The notes: generated by a model not told the origin, from the letters alone. 64,000 nucleotides of DNA from Streptomyces indicus (GCF_900100315.1 NZ_FNFF01000020.1:12688-76687), one strand, 5' to 3'; shown: positions 15,035 to 26,316, counted from the stretch's first letter. Program-made: numbers and translations.

Positions 15035-17034
15035 GACGGTGGTTCCTCCTCGGGCACGGGCTGGACGACGGCGAGCAGGGCGCCGACCTCGACCTGGCGG
15101 CCGGGGGCGGCGTGCAGAGCGGTGAGCGTGCCGGAGACCGGGGCGGTGACCCGGTGCTCCATCTTCATGGCCTCCAGCCACAACAGGGGCTGTCCAGACT
15201 CGACTTGAGCACCCTCGGCCAGCCCTTCGGCGAGGCGCACGACGGTGCCGGGCATGGGGGCGAGCAGGCTGCCGGGGGCGGTGGCGGTCTCCGGTTCGGG
15301 GAACCTGGGGTGTTCGGTGAGGGACCAGGTGTGGGTGGGGGTGTCGATGTGGAGGGTGCCGTCTCCGTAGGTGGAGATGGTGAACTCCCGGCGGATGCCG
15401 CCGATTTCGAGCGCCACGCAGCCCGGTGCCGCCTCGATGACGCGGACGGCGGGCAGGTCGACGAGCTCGATCCCGGTGCGGGTCCGCAGGTAGCGGATGC
15501 GGTGGATGTCGCGTCCCTCGAACGTCCTGGATTGGGGTTGGGAGGGGAGGTTGCGCCAGGCTCCGGTGCGGCCCCAAAGGCTGCTTTCTCCCCGCCCCGC
15601 CCCTTCCCGGCCGTATCGACTTGCGGCTCCGCCGCGGGGGGGCTCCGCCCCAGACCCCGAATCCGGCCTCCGGTCGGATGGCCTCAAACGCCGGCCGGGC
15701 TGAAATGCCGCCGCCACCGCTGCGTACACCTCCCCCACCGGATCGTCCGCCACCACCAGCTCCTCCAGGTGGCGGTCGAAGAAGCCGGTGTCCACCGCGC
15801 CCGCCGTGAACTGCGGGTGGCGCAGGGTGCGTACGAGCAGGTCGCGGTTGGTGACCGGGCCGTGCAGGCGGGTCCGGGCGAGGGCGCCGGCGAGCTTGCG
15901 CAGGGCGGCGGCGCGGGTCGGGGCGTACGCGACCACCTTGGCGAGCATCGGGTCGTAGTGCACGCCGATCGTGTCGCCGCCGGTGAAGCCCGTGTCGACG
16001 CGGACGCCCGCCGGCACGTCGAAGCGGTGCAGCACCCCCGTCTGCGGAGCCCACGAGGCCGCCGGGTCCTCCGCGTACAGGCGGGCCTCGACGGCGTGCC
16101 CGGTGGGCTCGGGCGGGTTGCCGGAGAGCGCCTCGCCCTCGGCGATCCGGAGTTGCAGCTCCACGAGATCGACCCCGAACACGGCCTCCGTGACGGGGTG
16201 TTCGACCTGGAGGCGGGTGTTCATCTCCAGGAAGTGGGCCGTGTCGCCCGCGACCAGGAACTCCACGGTGCCGGCGCCGACGTACGACACGGCGCGCGCG
16301 GCCCGTTCCGCGAGCGCGTGCAGGCGGGCCCGCAGCGGTGCGGTGAGGCCGGGCGCGGGCGCCTCCTCGATGACCTTCTGGTGGCGGCGCTGGAGGGAGC
16401 AGTCGCGGGTGCCGAGAGCCCACACGGTGCCGTGGGTGTCGGCGAGGATCTGCACCTCGACGTGGCGGCCGCCTTCCACGTACGGCTCGACGAACACCTC
16501 GCCGTCACCGAACGCGCTCAGCGCCTCGGCCCGCGCGGCCGCCAACTCCGTGTCCAGAGCGCTGAGTTCGCGTATGACCCGCATGCCGCGCCCGCCGCCG
16601 CCCGCCGCGGCCTTCACGAGCACGGGCAGGTCGGCCTCGGTGACCTTCTCCAGGGGCGCGAGGCCCATGAGTTCCTTGGCGCGGGTCTTGGAGGCCATCG
16701 CCTCGATGGCCTCGGGCGGCGGCCCGATCCAGGTGAGGCCCGCGTCGGTGACGGCCCGCGCGAACTCGGCGTTCTCGGACAGGAACCCGTAGCCGGGGTG
16801 CACGGCGTCCGCGCCGGCCGCGAGCGCGGCCTTCACGATCAGGTCGCCGCGCAGGTAGGTGTCGGCGGGCGCGGCGCCCGGCAGGCGTACGGCCGCGTCC
16901 GCCTTGCGGACGTGCAGGGCGGAGGCGTCCGCGTCGGAGTACACGGCGACCGTCGCGATGCCGAGGTCGCGGCAGGTGCGGAAGATGCGGCAGGCGATCT
17001 CGCCGCGGTTGGCCACAAGGACGGAAGAAATCAT
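15031..17034 (-). CDS. Acyl-CoA carboxylase alpha subunit (biotin carboxylase + BCCP)
   Basis: The biotin-bearing subunit of 667 residues. An N-terminal biotin carboxylase domain (about 1-440) has VANRGEIACRI, the ATP-grasp loop KAAAGGGGRGMRV and the EMNTRLQVEHPVTE catalytic region. A biotin carrier domain has its biotinyl Lys at 624 in EAMKMEH. Between them, about residues 443-494 form an Arg/Gly/Ser/Pro-rich linker encoded by a copy of the family 1 intergenic repeat, read in frame. The segment before KAAAGGGG also looks a few residues short. Both ends are coupled: 8 nt after the beta gene and ATGA with the dehydrogenase gene. It would pair with the beta subunit encoded upstream. ATG at 17034 fits the domain start. 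Confidence 0.93.
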   Translation of the reverse strand: MISSVLVANRGEIACRIFRTCRDLGIATVAVYSDADASALHVRKADAAVRLPGAAPADTYLRGDLIVKAALAAGADAVHPGYGFLSENAEFARAVTDAGLTWIGPPPEAIEAMASKTRAKELMGLAPLEKVTEADLPVLVKAAAGGGGRGMRVIRELSALDTELAAARAEALSAFGDGEVFVEPYVEGGRHVEVQILADTHGTVWALGTRDCSLQRRHQKVIEEAPAPGLTAPLRARLHALAERAARAVSYVGAGTVEFLVAGDTAHFLEMNTRLQVEHPVTEAVFGVDLVELQLRIAEGEALSGNPPEPTGHAVEARLYAEDPAASWAPQTGVLHRFDVPAGVRVDTGFTGGDTIGVHYDPMLAKVVAYAPTRAAALRKLAGALARTRLHGPVTNRDLLVRTLRHPQFTAGAVDTGFFDRHLEELVVADDPVGEVYAAVAAAFQPGRRLRPSDRRPDSGSGAEPPRGGAASRYGREGAGRGESSLWGRTGAWRNLPSQPQSRTFEGRDIHRIRYLRTRTGIELVDLPAVRVIEAAPGCVALEIGGIRREFTISTYGDGTLHIDTPTHTWSLTEHPRFPEPETATAPGSLLAPMPGTVVRLAEGLAEGAQVESGQPLLWLEAMKMEHRVTAPVSGTLTALHAAPGRQVEVGALLAVVQPVPEEEPPS
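15586..15704. repeat. Family 1 repeat copy B, inside a coding region
   Basis: Shares CCGCCCCTTCCCG, GGCTCCGCCCCAGACCCCGA and the TCGGATG..CCTCAA..CGCCGG order with intergenic copies A, C and D. It lies wholly within the carboxylase alpha gene, where it keeps the frame open and encodes about 40 residues of linker. Confidence 0.85.
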
Positions 17035-17042
17035 CTGGAGCC

Positions 17043-18637
17043 TCACATCCGGAAGACGCCGAAGCCACCGCGCGCACCCTCGTAGGGCGCGTTGTGGATC
17101 ACCGACAGGCACAGGCCGAGGACCGTCCGCGTATCGCGCGGGTCGATCACCCCGTCGTCGTAGAGCCGCCCGGACAGGAACATCGGCAGCGACTCGGACT
17201 CGATCTGCTGCTCGACCATGGCGCGCAGCGCGGCGTCGCCCTCGTCGTCGTACGGCTGCCCCTTCGCGGCGGCGGAGGCGCGGGCCACGATCGACAGGAC
17301 GCCCGCGAGCTGCTGGGGGCCCATGACGGCGGACTTGGCGCTGGGCCAGGCGAAGAGGAAGCGCGGGTCGTACGCGCGGCCGCACATGCCGTAGTGCCCG
17401 GCCCCGTACGAGGCACCCATCAGGACCGACAGGTGCGGGACCTTCGAGTTCGAGACGGCGTTGATCATCTGGGCGCCGTGCTTGATGATGCCGCCCTGCT
17501 CATACTCCTTGCCGACCATGTAGCCGGTGGTGTTGTGCAGGAAGAGCAGCGGGATGTCGCGCTGGTTGGCGAGCTGGATGAACTGGGCGGCCTTCTGCGA
17601 CTCCGCGCTGAACAGGACGCCCTGCGCGTTGGCGAGGATGCCCACCGGGTAGCCGTGCAGGCGTGCCCAGCCCGTGGCGAGCGAACTCCCGTACAGGGGC
17701 TTGAACTCGTCGAAGTCCGAGCCGTCGACGATCCGGGCGATGACCTCGCGCGGGTCGAAGGGGATCTTCAGGTCGCCGGGGACGATGCCGAGCAGCTCCT
17801 CCTCGTCGTACTTGGGCGGCTCGGCGGGGCCCGGGTCCTCGTACGCCTTGCGCCAGTTGAGCCGGGCGACGACTCGGCGCGCCTGCCGGAGCGCGTCCTG
17901 CTCGTCGGCCGCGAGGTAGTCGGCGAGTCCGGAGGTACGGGCGTGCATCTCGGCGCCGCCGAGTTCCTCGTCGCCCGATTCCTCCCCGGTGGCCATCTTG
18001 ACCAGGGGCGGACCGCCGAGGAAGACCTTCGCGCGCTCCTTGACCATGATCACGTGGTCGCACATCCCGGGCACGTACGCGCCGCCCGCCGTGGAGTTGC
18101 CGAAGACGACGGCGACGGTCGGGATCCCGGCGGCGGAGGACTGGGTGAGGTGTTTGAAGAGGGCCCCGCCCGGGATGAAGATCTCCTTCTGGGACGGGAG
18201 GTCCGCGCCGCCCGACTCCACCAGGTGGATGGAGGGGAGGCGGTTGGCGTAGCCGATCTCGTGCGAGCGGAACGCCTTCTTCAGGGTCCAGGGGTTGGAG
18301 GCGCCGCCGCGTACGGTCGGGTCGTTGGCCGTGATCAGGCACTCCACGCCCTCGACCACGCCGATGCCGGTGACCATGGACGCGCCGACCGGGTAGTCGC
18401 TGCCCCAGGCCGCGAGCGGGGACAGTTCCAGGAACGGGGTGTCGGGGTCGAGCAGCAGCTCGATCCGCTCGCGGGCGAGCAGCTTGCCGCGCTTGCGGTG
18501 CCGTTCGGTGTACTTCTCGCCGCCGCCGGCGAGCGCTTTGGCGTGCTCGGCGGCGAGCTCGTCGAGCTTGGCGAGCATGGCCTCGCGGTGGGCAAGGTAG
18601 TCGGGGCTCGCGGGATCGAGCGCGGACGGCAGCACCG

Positions 18638-18641
<4 letters not shown>
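17043..18641 (-). CDS. Acyl-CoA carboxylase beta subunit (carboxyltransferase)
   Basis: A 532-residue carboxyltransferase that moves CO2 from carboxybiotin to an acyl-CoA. The N half holds the acyl-CoA site (NDPTVRGGASNP; GGADLPSQKEIFIP) and the C half the biotin site (YDPRFLFAWPSAKSAVMGPQ). The sequence type is that of methylcrotonyl-/geranyl-CoA carboxylases rather than the propionyl-CoA type, judged by FNNPFK-like and AWPxAKxAVMG signatures; this is a by-eye call. The GTG at 18641 overlaps the stop of the AtuA-like gene as GTGA, and the alpha gene starts 9 nt after this stop. No HMG-CoA lyase is encoded nearby, which argues against simple leucine degradation. Confidence 0.92.
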
Positions 18642-20364
<1,723 letters not shown>

Positions 20365-20368
<4 letters not shown>

Positions 20369-21183
20369 GGCGCGCCACCGCCGTCCGGCGCCCCGCCGCC
20401 CGCCGGCGCCCGCCCCTTCCCCGGCGGCCCCGCGAAGGCCTGCGCGAGGTCCAGCCAGCGGTCCGCGTCCGGGCCCTCGGCCCGCACGTCGAGGTCCGCG
20501 CGGTGGGCGCGCTGGGTGACCAGGAGGCAGAAGGCGTACGCGTCCCCGGTGACCCGCTGCTCGGCGCCCTCGGGCCCGTACACCCACAACTCGCCGCCCG
20601 GCGAACGCAGTTCGATGCGGAAGGGGTCGGCCGGCGGGTCGATCCCGCGGACGAGGAACGAGAAGTCCCGCGCCCGCACACCGATCCGCACCACATGCCG
20701 CAGCCGCTCCGTGGGAGCCCGCGGCGCGCCCAGCGCGTCCGCCACGTCCTGGCCGTGCGCCCAGGTCTCCATCAGGCGGCCCGTCGCCATGGAGGCCACG
20801 CTCATCGGCGGCCCGAACCACGGGAACTTCACGCCCTCGGGAGCCGCCCGCAGCGCCTCCTGGAGGCGGTCGCGCCCCGCGCGCCACCCCGCGAGCAGCT
20901 CGGCGGGACCGAGCTGAGCGCCTTCGTCGGCGGCCTCGTCGACGAAGGAGTCCGGCGCAGCGAGCGCCTTCTCGACCTCGGTACCGAAGGCGTCGGGGTC
21001 GGTCACGGCGAGCAGCGCGGCGCGGTCCGTCCAGGCGAGGTGGGCGATCTGGTGGGCCACGGTCCAGCCTTCGGCGGGCGTGGCCCGCACCCAGTCCGCA
21101 GCCTCCAACTCACCGACCAGTACGTCGAGTTCACGGGATTCCTCGGCCAGATCGTCGAGCACCGCCCGTACGACTTCGGACAC
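20365..21183 (-). CDS. TIGR03084/DinB-like metal-binding protein
   Basis: A 272-residue protein of the DinB/MDMPI fold. The N-terminal four-helix region holds HQIAHLAWTDRAAL, and a second His lies in TWAHGQDVADAL, giving metal ligands of the kind used in mycothiol-dependent maleylpyruvate isomerases. The TIGR03084 group has no established function. It is the first gene of the eight-gene acyl-CoA operon and is coupled to the AtuA-like gene by GTGA. The GTG at 21183 was chosen because GAGGGGAG lies about 8 nt upstream; a GTG three codons earlier would overlap that site. The C-terminal tail is low-complexity Gly/Ala/Pro. Confidence 0.85.
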
Positions 21184-21242
21184 GGCACGCACTCCCCTCG
21201 TGAGCTGTGTGCGGTGAGCATGGCAGCGGACCGGAGGCAAAA

Positions 21243-21258
21243 CAAGCACACGTGCTTG
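21243..21258. promoter_or_regulatory. Candidate operator over the acyl-CoA operon promoter
   Basis: CAAGCACA/CGTGCTTG is a 16-bp palindrome with a single mismatched pair. On the minus strand its right arm runs into a -35-like TTGTTT, with a -10-like CATGCT 17 nt further on, just upstream of the operon's first gene. The size and symmetry fit a TetR dimer. Confidence 0.45.
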
Positions 21259-21348
21259 AAAATCTCGGCGCCCGTGACCGATGACTTTCGCGGGGGCCTC
21301 CGGTCAGAGAGGGTGTAACCAACGCAGCCGATCTTTGGAGAACCCGAG

Positions 21349-21921
21349 ATGCGCACCCTGATCAGCACCGCTTTCGTTTCCCTCGACGGCGTCATGGAGG
21401 CCCCCGGCGGCGAGCCCGGCCACCGCAGCTCCGGCTGGACCTTCAAGGACCTGGAGTTCCTGCCCGAGGCGTACGAGATCAAGGGCCGCGAGCAGGAGGA
21501 GGCCGGCGCGATGCTCTTCGGCCGGGCCAGCTACCAGGCCTTCAGCCCGGTGTGGCCGGGGATGGAGGAGTTCGCCACGTACAAGCCGATGCCGAAGTAC
21601 ATCGTCTCCACCACCCTCAAGCAGGACGACCTGGTCGACGGCTGGGGCGAGCAGACCATCCTGCGCTCCCTGGACGAGGTGGCCGCCCTGAAGGAGACCG
21701 AGGGCGGGCCGATCATCATGCACGGCAGCACCGAGCTGGGCCGCAACCTCTCGGACGCCGGCCTGATCGACCGCTACCACCTGATGGTGTTCCCGCTGCT
21801 GCTCGGCGCCGGCAAGCGCCTGTTCAGCGACACGGACAAGGACAAGCAGATGCTGAAGCTGGTGGAGCAGGAGGCCTACGCCAACGGCATCCAGAAGATG
21901 GTCTTCGACGTCGTGCGCTGA
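21349..21921 (+). CDS. Dihydrofolate reductase family protein (RibD C-terminal-like)
   Basis: A 190-residue NADPH-dependent reductase of the DHFR/RibD fold. The start MRTLISTAFVSLDGVMEAPG, the central LFGRASYQAF and the PIIMHGSTELGRNL loop are typical of the YyaP/YwjB-like group, whose substrates are unknown. GGAG lies 8 nt before the ATG. It is divergent from the acyl-CoA operon across about 165 nt and reads alone. It is unlikely to be a true folate-pathway DHFR, because the catalytic acid pattern of FolA is absent. Confidence 0.85.
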   Translation: MRTLISTAFVSLDGVMEAPGGEPGHRSSGWTFKDLEFLPEAYEIKGREQEEAGAMLFGRASYQAFSPVWPGMEEFATYKPMPKYIVSTTLKQDDLVDGWGEQTILRSLDEVAALKETEGGPIIMHGSTELGRNLSDAGLIDRYHLMVFPLLLGAGKRLFSDTDKDKQMLKLVEQEAYANGIQKMVFDVVR

Positions 21922-21949
21922 CCCTCCGCCGTGGGTCACCCTGGATGGC

Positions 21950-24829
21950 ATGGACATCCAGGGCCGGGACAGCGGGGACAGCGCGAGGACGGACACCACG
22001 GGCTCCACGGACACCGAGGAGCTGCGGCAGGCGCTCGAACGGGCCGTCCGCGGGGAGGTCGCGTTCGGCGCCGGGCAGCGGGCGCTGTTCACCATGGACG
22101 CGTCCAACTACCGGCGGGTGCCGCTCGGTGCGGTGGCGCCGCGGGACGCGGAGGACGTGGCGGCGGTGCTCGCCGTGTGCCGCGAGCGGCGGGTGCCCGT
22201 GGTGGCGCGCGGCGCCGGCACCTCGATCGCCGGACAGGCCACGGGAGTCGGGGTGGTCCTCGACTTCACGCGGCACATGGACTCGATCATCGGGATCGAT
22301 CCCGAGGCCCGTGAGGCCGTGGTCCAGCCGGGGGTGATCCTCGACCGGCTGCGCGCCGAGGCGGGCAGGCACGGCCTGACCTTCGGGCCCGATCCGTCCA
22401 CGCACAGCCGCTGCACGCTCGGCGGGATGATCGGCAACAACTCCTGCGGCTCGCACTCCGTGGCCTGGGGCACGACCGCCGACAACACCCGCCGCCTGGA
22501 GGTCCTCTCGTACGGCGGCGAGGCCTTCTCGCTCGGACAGGGCTGGCAGGGCGCGCCCGCGGGGCTACGCCCCCTCGTCGACGCGCGGCTCGCCTTGCTG
22601 CGCACGGGTTTTCCCGAACTGCCCCGCCGTATCTCCGGTTACGCGCTCGACGCTCTGCTTCCGGAGCACGGCGTCGACCACGCCCGCGCCTTCTGCGGCA
22701 GCGAGGGCACCCTGGGGGTCCTCACCGAGGCCACCGTCAAGCTCGTCGAGGCGCCGGCCGCCCGCGCGCTGGTGATCCTCGGATACGCGGACGAGAGCGC
22801 CGCCGCCGAGGCCGCGCCCGGACTGCTGCCGCACGGCCCGCTCACCGTGGAGGGCATGGCCACCGATCTGGTGCCGGCGCGCCGTGCGCAGCAACTTCCA
22901 AAGGGCGGGGCCTGGTTGTTCGTCGAGACGGGCGGTGCGGACGCGGCCGAGGCGCGGGCGCACGGCGAGCGGATCGCGCGCGTGGCCGACGCACTGGACG
23001 CCACAGTCGTCACCGATCCGGCCGCCCAGCGGGCCCTGTGGCGGATCCGCGAGGACGCCTCCGGAACGGCCACCCGCATGCCGGACGGTTCGGAGGCCTG
23101 GCCCGGCTGGGAGGACTGCGCGGTCCCGCCGGCCCGACTCGGCGCGTATCTGCGGGAGTTCCGCGCCCTGCTCACCGAACACGGGCTGCGCGGTACGCCG
23201 TACGGGCACTTCGGCGACGGCTGCATCCACGTCCGCATCGACTTCGACCTGCTCACCACGGAGGGCATCGCGGGCTTCCGCCGCTTCTCCGAGGACCTCG
23301 CGCAACTCGTCGTCGCGCACGGCGGGTCGCTGTCCGGGGAGCACGGGGACGGGCAGGCGCGGGCCGAGCTGCTGCCGCAGATGTACGGGGAGGATCTTGT
23401 ACGGCTCTTCGAGCAGGTCAAGGGCGTCTGGGACCCGACGGACGGGCTCAACCCCGGCATGCTGGTCCGCCCGCACCCCCTCGACAGCAACCTGCGCTTC
23501 GCCCCGCTGCCGCGCGAACCCGTCCCCGTCGCGTTCGGCTATCCGCACGACGGAGGTGACTTCTCCGCGGCCGTGCGCCGGTGCGTCGGCGTGGCCAAGT
23601 GCCGTAATACGACGGCCGGTTCGGGGACGGTCATGTGCCCGTCGTTCCGCGCCACCGGCGCCGAGGAGCACTCCACGCGCGGACGGGCCCGGCTGCTCCA
23701 CGAGATGCTCGCCGGCGAGGTGATCACCGACGGGTGGCGCTCGGAGGAGGTACGGGACGCCCTCGACCTGTGCCTGTCCTGCAAGGGGTGCCGGTCCGAC
23801 TGCCCGGTGGGCGTGGACATGGCCACGTACAAGAGCGAGTTCCTGCACCAGCACTACGCGGGCCGCCGGCGCCCCCGCGCCCACTACACGCTCGGCCGCC
23901 TCCCGCGCTGGCTGCGCCTGGCCGCGCCCTTCGCACGGCTCGTGAACGCGGCCGTGTCCGTACGGCCGCTCGCCGCCCTCGCGGGACGGATCGCCGGGAT
24001 CGCCCCCGAGCGGGAGATCCCGCGCCTGGCGCCGCGCACCTTCCGCAGCCTTTTCCGCGGATACGAGCCCCCCGCGCCCCCCTCCGCCACGCTCGTCACC
24101 CTCTGGCCCGACACCTTCACCAACCACCTCTCCCCCTCCGTCGGCGAGGCGGCCGTGCGGGTGCTGGGCGATGCGGGCATCGGGGTCGCGCTGCCGCCCA
24201 AGGGGGTGTGCTGCGGGCTCACGTACATCTCCACCGGCCAGCTCGACCAGGCGCGCAAGGTGCTGCGCCGCACGCTCGACCGGGTGCCGCTCGACCGGCC
24301 CCTGGTCGTCCTGGAGCCGAGCTGCGCCGCCGCCCTCCGGTCCGACCTGCCGGAGCTGCTCGGCGACGATCCGCGGGCCCACCGCCTCGCCGCCTCGGTC
24401 CGCACCTTCGCCCAGGCCCTCACCGAACTCGCCCCCGACTGGACCCCGCCCCGCCTGGACCGCCCGGCCGTCGGCCAGATCCACTGCCACCAGCACGCGG
24501 TGCTCGGCGAGGAGGCCGAACGGGCGGTGCGCGAGCGGGCAGGGCTGAGCGGCGAGCTGAGCGGGGGCTGCTGCGGGCTCGCGGGCAACTTCGGCTTCGA
24601 GCCCGGCCACCACGAGGTGTCCGTGGCGTGCGCGGAGGACCAGCTGCTGCCTTCCGTACGCCAGGCCGCACCCGACGCGGTGCTGCTTGCCGACGGCTAC
24701 TCGTGCCGGACCCAGCTGGAACAGCTGGCGGGGCGGCGGGGTTCGCATCTGGCGGAGGTGCTTGCGCAGGCGCTGGACGCGCGCCGCGCAGGGGAACAGG
24801 CGGCGGGCACCCCGCCCGCCACGAGCTGA
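21950..24829 (+). CDS. FAD-binding and Fe-S oxidoreductase (D-lactate dehydrogenase/GlcD-GlcF-like fusion)
   Basis: A 959-residue fusion that probably oxidises a 2-hydroxyacid at the membrane. An FAD-binding type 4 domain (about 60-200, RGAGTSIAGQA) and an FAD-oxidase C-terminal domain (about 230-505) are followed by a ferredoxin-like part with two Cys sets, CVGVAKCR..CP and CLSCKGCRSDCP (about 544-620). Two CCG domains follow (CCGLTYISTG and CCGLAGNFG). This is the order of GlcD fused to GlcF/GlpC, as in actinobacterial Dld-type enzymes. D-lactate or glycolate are likely substrates. The ATG at 21950 lies 28 nt after the RibD-like gene, so the two may be cotranscribed. Confidence 0.9.
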   Translation: MDIQGRDSGDSARTDTTGSTDTEELRQALERAVRGEVAFGAGQRALFTMDASNYRRVPLGAVAPRDAEDVAAVLAVCRERRVPVVARGAGTSIAGQATGVGVVLDFTRHMDSIIGIDPEAREAVVQPGVILDRLRAEAGRHGLTFGPDPSTHSRCTLGGMIGNNSCGSHSVAWGTTADNTRRLEVLSYGGEAFSLGQGWQGAPAGLRPLVDARLALLRTGFPELPRRISGYALDALLPEHGVDHARAFCGSEGTLGVLTEATVKLVEAPAARALVILGYADESAAAEAAPGLLPHGPLTVEGMATDLVPARRAQQLPKGGAWLFVETGGADAAEARAHGERIARVADALDATVVTDPAAQRALWRIREDASGTATRMPDGSEAWPGWEDCAVPPARLGAYLREFRALLTEHGLRGTPYGHFGDGCIHVRIDFDLLTTEGIAGFRRFSEDLAQLVVAHGGSLSGEHGDGQARAELLPQMYGEDLVRLFEQVKGVWDPTDGLNPGMLVRPHPLDSNLRFAPLPREPVPVAFGYPHDGGDFSAAVRRCVGVAKCRNTTAGSGTVMCPSFRATGAEEHSTRGRARLLHEMLAGEVITDGWRSEEVRDALDLCLSCKGCRSDCPVGVDMATYKSEFLHQHYAGRRRPRAHYTLGRLPRWLRLAAPFARLVNAAVSVRPLAALAGRIAGIAPEREIPRLAPRTFRSLFRGYEPPAPPSATLVTLWPDTFTNHLSPSVGEAAVRVLGDAGIGVALPPKGVCCGLTYISTGQLDQARKVLRRTLDRVPLDRPLVVLEPSCAAALRSDLPELLGDDPRAHRLAASVRTFAQALTELAPDWTPPRLDRPAVGQIHCHQHAVLGEEAERAVRERAGLSGELSGGCCGLAGNFGFEPGHHEVSVACAEDQLLPSVRQAAPDAVLLADGYSCRTQLEQLAGRRGSHLAEVLAQALDARRAGEQAAGTPPATS

Positions 24830-24918
24830 GCACGCCACGAGGCGAGAACTCCACGAGGTGAGACCCCGGACCGGAGTCGTCCGCGTCACGTGCAAAATGG
24901 GGTTACAAGCCTGACTTG

Positions 24919-24945
24919 GTCCAGTACCTTGGACGCAGTAGTCCA
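24919..24945. promoter_or_regulatory. GTCCA boxes upstream of the EamA gene
   Basis: GTCCA-N6-TGGAC (24919-24934) is a perfect 5-bp inverted repeat, and a third GTCCA lies at 24941-24945. Arrays of GTCCA boxes recall MocR/GntR-type operators. They stand about 30-55 nt before the start of the exporter gene. Confidence 0.4.
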
Positions 24946-24974
24946 GGATGTTGAACTGTCGCAGGGGAGCCACC

Positions 24975-25940
24975 GTGAACGCACAGCCCGGGACCGACCG
25001 CAGCACCGTGGTCGCCGCGGGGTCTGCCGTCACCGAACCCGAGGCGGTCGGCGCACTCGGCCGCCTCAAGCGCCGCGGCACCCAGGGCAATGTGGGCGCG
25101 ATCGGACTCGTCCTCGCGGCCGGGCTCTCCGTGCAGTTCGGCGCCGGGCTCGCGGTCAGCCTGATGCCGCGCGCGGGCGCCGTGGGCGTGGTGACGCTGC
25201 GGCTCGTGGCCGCCGCGCTCGTCCTCCTCGTGATCTGCCGGCCCAAGCTGCGCGGGCACTCGCGCCGCGACTGGGGCACGGTGCTCGCGTTCGGCCTCTC
25301 GCTCGCCGCGATGAACGGGCTGTTCTACCAGGCCGTCGACCGCATCCCGCTCGGTCCGGCCGTCACGCTCGAAGTCCTCGGCCCGCTCGCCCTGTCCGTG
25401 TTCGCCACCCGGCGCCTGGTCAACCTGCTGTGGGCGGCGCTCGCCCTGCTCGGCGTGTTCCTGCTCGGCGGCGCGGGCGGGTTCGGGTCGCTCGACCTGG
25501 TGGGTGCGGCGTTCGCCCTCGGGGCGGGCGCGATGTGGGCGGCGTACATCGTCTTCAGCGCGAAGACCGGTCAGCGCTTCCCGTCGGCGGACGGCCTTGC
25601 GCTCGCGATGGCGGTCGCGGCAGTGGTGATGCTGCCGCTCGGGATCGCGGAGGCGGGCTCGAAGCTGCTCGTCCCGACGACGCTGCTGCTCGGCATCGGT
25701 GTTGCGGTCCTGTCCTCGGTCCTGCCGTACACCCTCGAACTCCTCGCCCTGCGCCGCCTCCCCGCCTCCACCTTCGCGATCATGATGAGCCTGGAGCCGG
25801 CGATGGCTGCGGCGGCGGGCTTCCTGCTGCTCGACCAGGGGCTGGCCGTGGCGCAGGTGATCGCGATCGGGCTGGTGATCGTGGCGAGCATGGGGGCGGT
25901 GCGGACGCAGGTGGGTCGGAATCGGGTGGGGGTGGGGTAA
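24975..25940 (+). CDS. EamA/RhtA-family exporter
   Basis: A membrane protein of 321 residues with about ten TM helices in two EamA repeats, the drug/metabolite transporter fold. The RhtA-like members export threonine, homoserine or other small metabolites. The first helix begins near residue 40 after a charged cytoplasmic arm ending in GRLKRRGTQGN. The second repeat includes VLPYTLELLALRRLPASTFA and LEPAMAAAAGFLLLDQ, typical of RhtA. I chose the GTG at 24975, which AGGGGAG precedes by 5 nt, over the ATG at 24948. The GTCCA boxes just upstream suggest its own regulator. Confidence 0.86.
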   Translation: MNAQPGTDRSTVVAAGSAVTEPEAVGALGRLKRRGTQGNVGAIGLVLAAGLSVQFGAGLAVSLMPRAGAVGVVTLRLVAAALVLLVICRPKLRGHSRRDWGTVLAFGLSLAAMNGLFYQAVDRIPLGPAVTLEVLGPLALSVFATRRLVNLLWAALALLGVFLLGGAGGFGSLDLVGAAFALGAGAMWAAYIVFSAKTGQRFPSADGLALAMAVAAVVMLPLGIAEAGSKLLVPTTLLLGIGVAVLSSVLPYTLELLALRRLPASTFAIMMSLEPAMAAAAGFLLLDQGLAVAQVIAIGLVIVASMGAVRTQVGRNRVGVG

Positions 25941-25980
25941 GGGCGGTCGGGTGCGGGTGCGCTTCGGCTGAGGCGGAGCG

Positions 25981-26078
25981 CGTTTTCCCCTACCCGCCCC
26001 TTCCCGAAACCGGGGCTGCGCCCCGGACCCCCTTATCGCGCTGAACGCGCTCGTCCTCAAACGCCGGACGAGCTGAGA
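25981..26078. repeat. Family 1 repeat copy C
   Basis: TTTTCCCCTACCCGCCCCTT matches copy A, followed by CCGAAACCGGGGCTGCGCCC. Its second part, CGCGCTGAACGCGCTCGTCC, is the reverse complement of the right end of copy A. This suggests shuffling of half-elements between copies. Confidence 0.8.
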
Positions 26079-26175
26079 GTCACCCACTTCCTGAGAGTGC
26101 CCCGCCCCGCGGGGGTGCAGGGGGCGGAGCCCCCGCCAAGGGGGCCGCGGGGCGTCAGCCCCGCTCTCCCCTCCC

Positions 26176-26253
26176 CCGCCGCGGAGCGGCGGAGCAACGT
26201 GGGGTGTGGGGCGTCAGCCCCACACCCAGAACCCGCCGCGGAGCGGCGGAGCA
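26176..26253. repeat. Family 2 repeat: 21-bp element twice around a hairpin
   Basis: CCGCCGCGGAGCGGCGGAGC plus one A occurs at 26176-26196 and 26233-26253. Between them GTGTGGGGC-GTCA-GCCCCACAC (26204-26225) folds as a hairpin. The same 20-mer and hairpin plan recur in reverse orientation at 31636-31687. Confidence 0.75.
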
Positions 26254-26316
26254 GCGCGCCCCGGGAGGGGGCATCTCGCGGGGTGGACCGACAGACACCG
26301 CACTCCGGCGAGCCGC

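Noticed and set aside
22565..25279. 904-codon minus-strand frame opposite the FAD/Fe-S oxidoreductase
   Set aside because: The plus-strand protein has full domain and cluster motifs; the opposite frame is Arg/Gly/Ala-rich with no recognisable motif.
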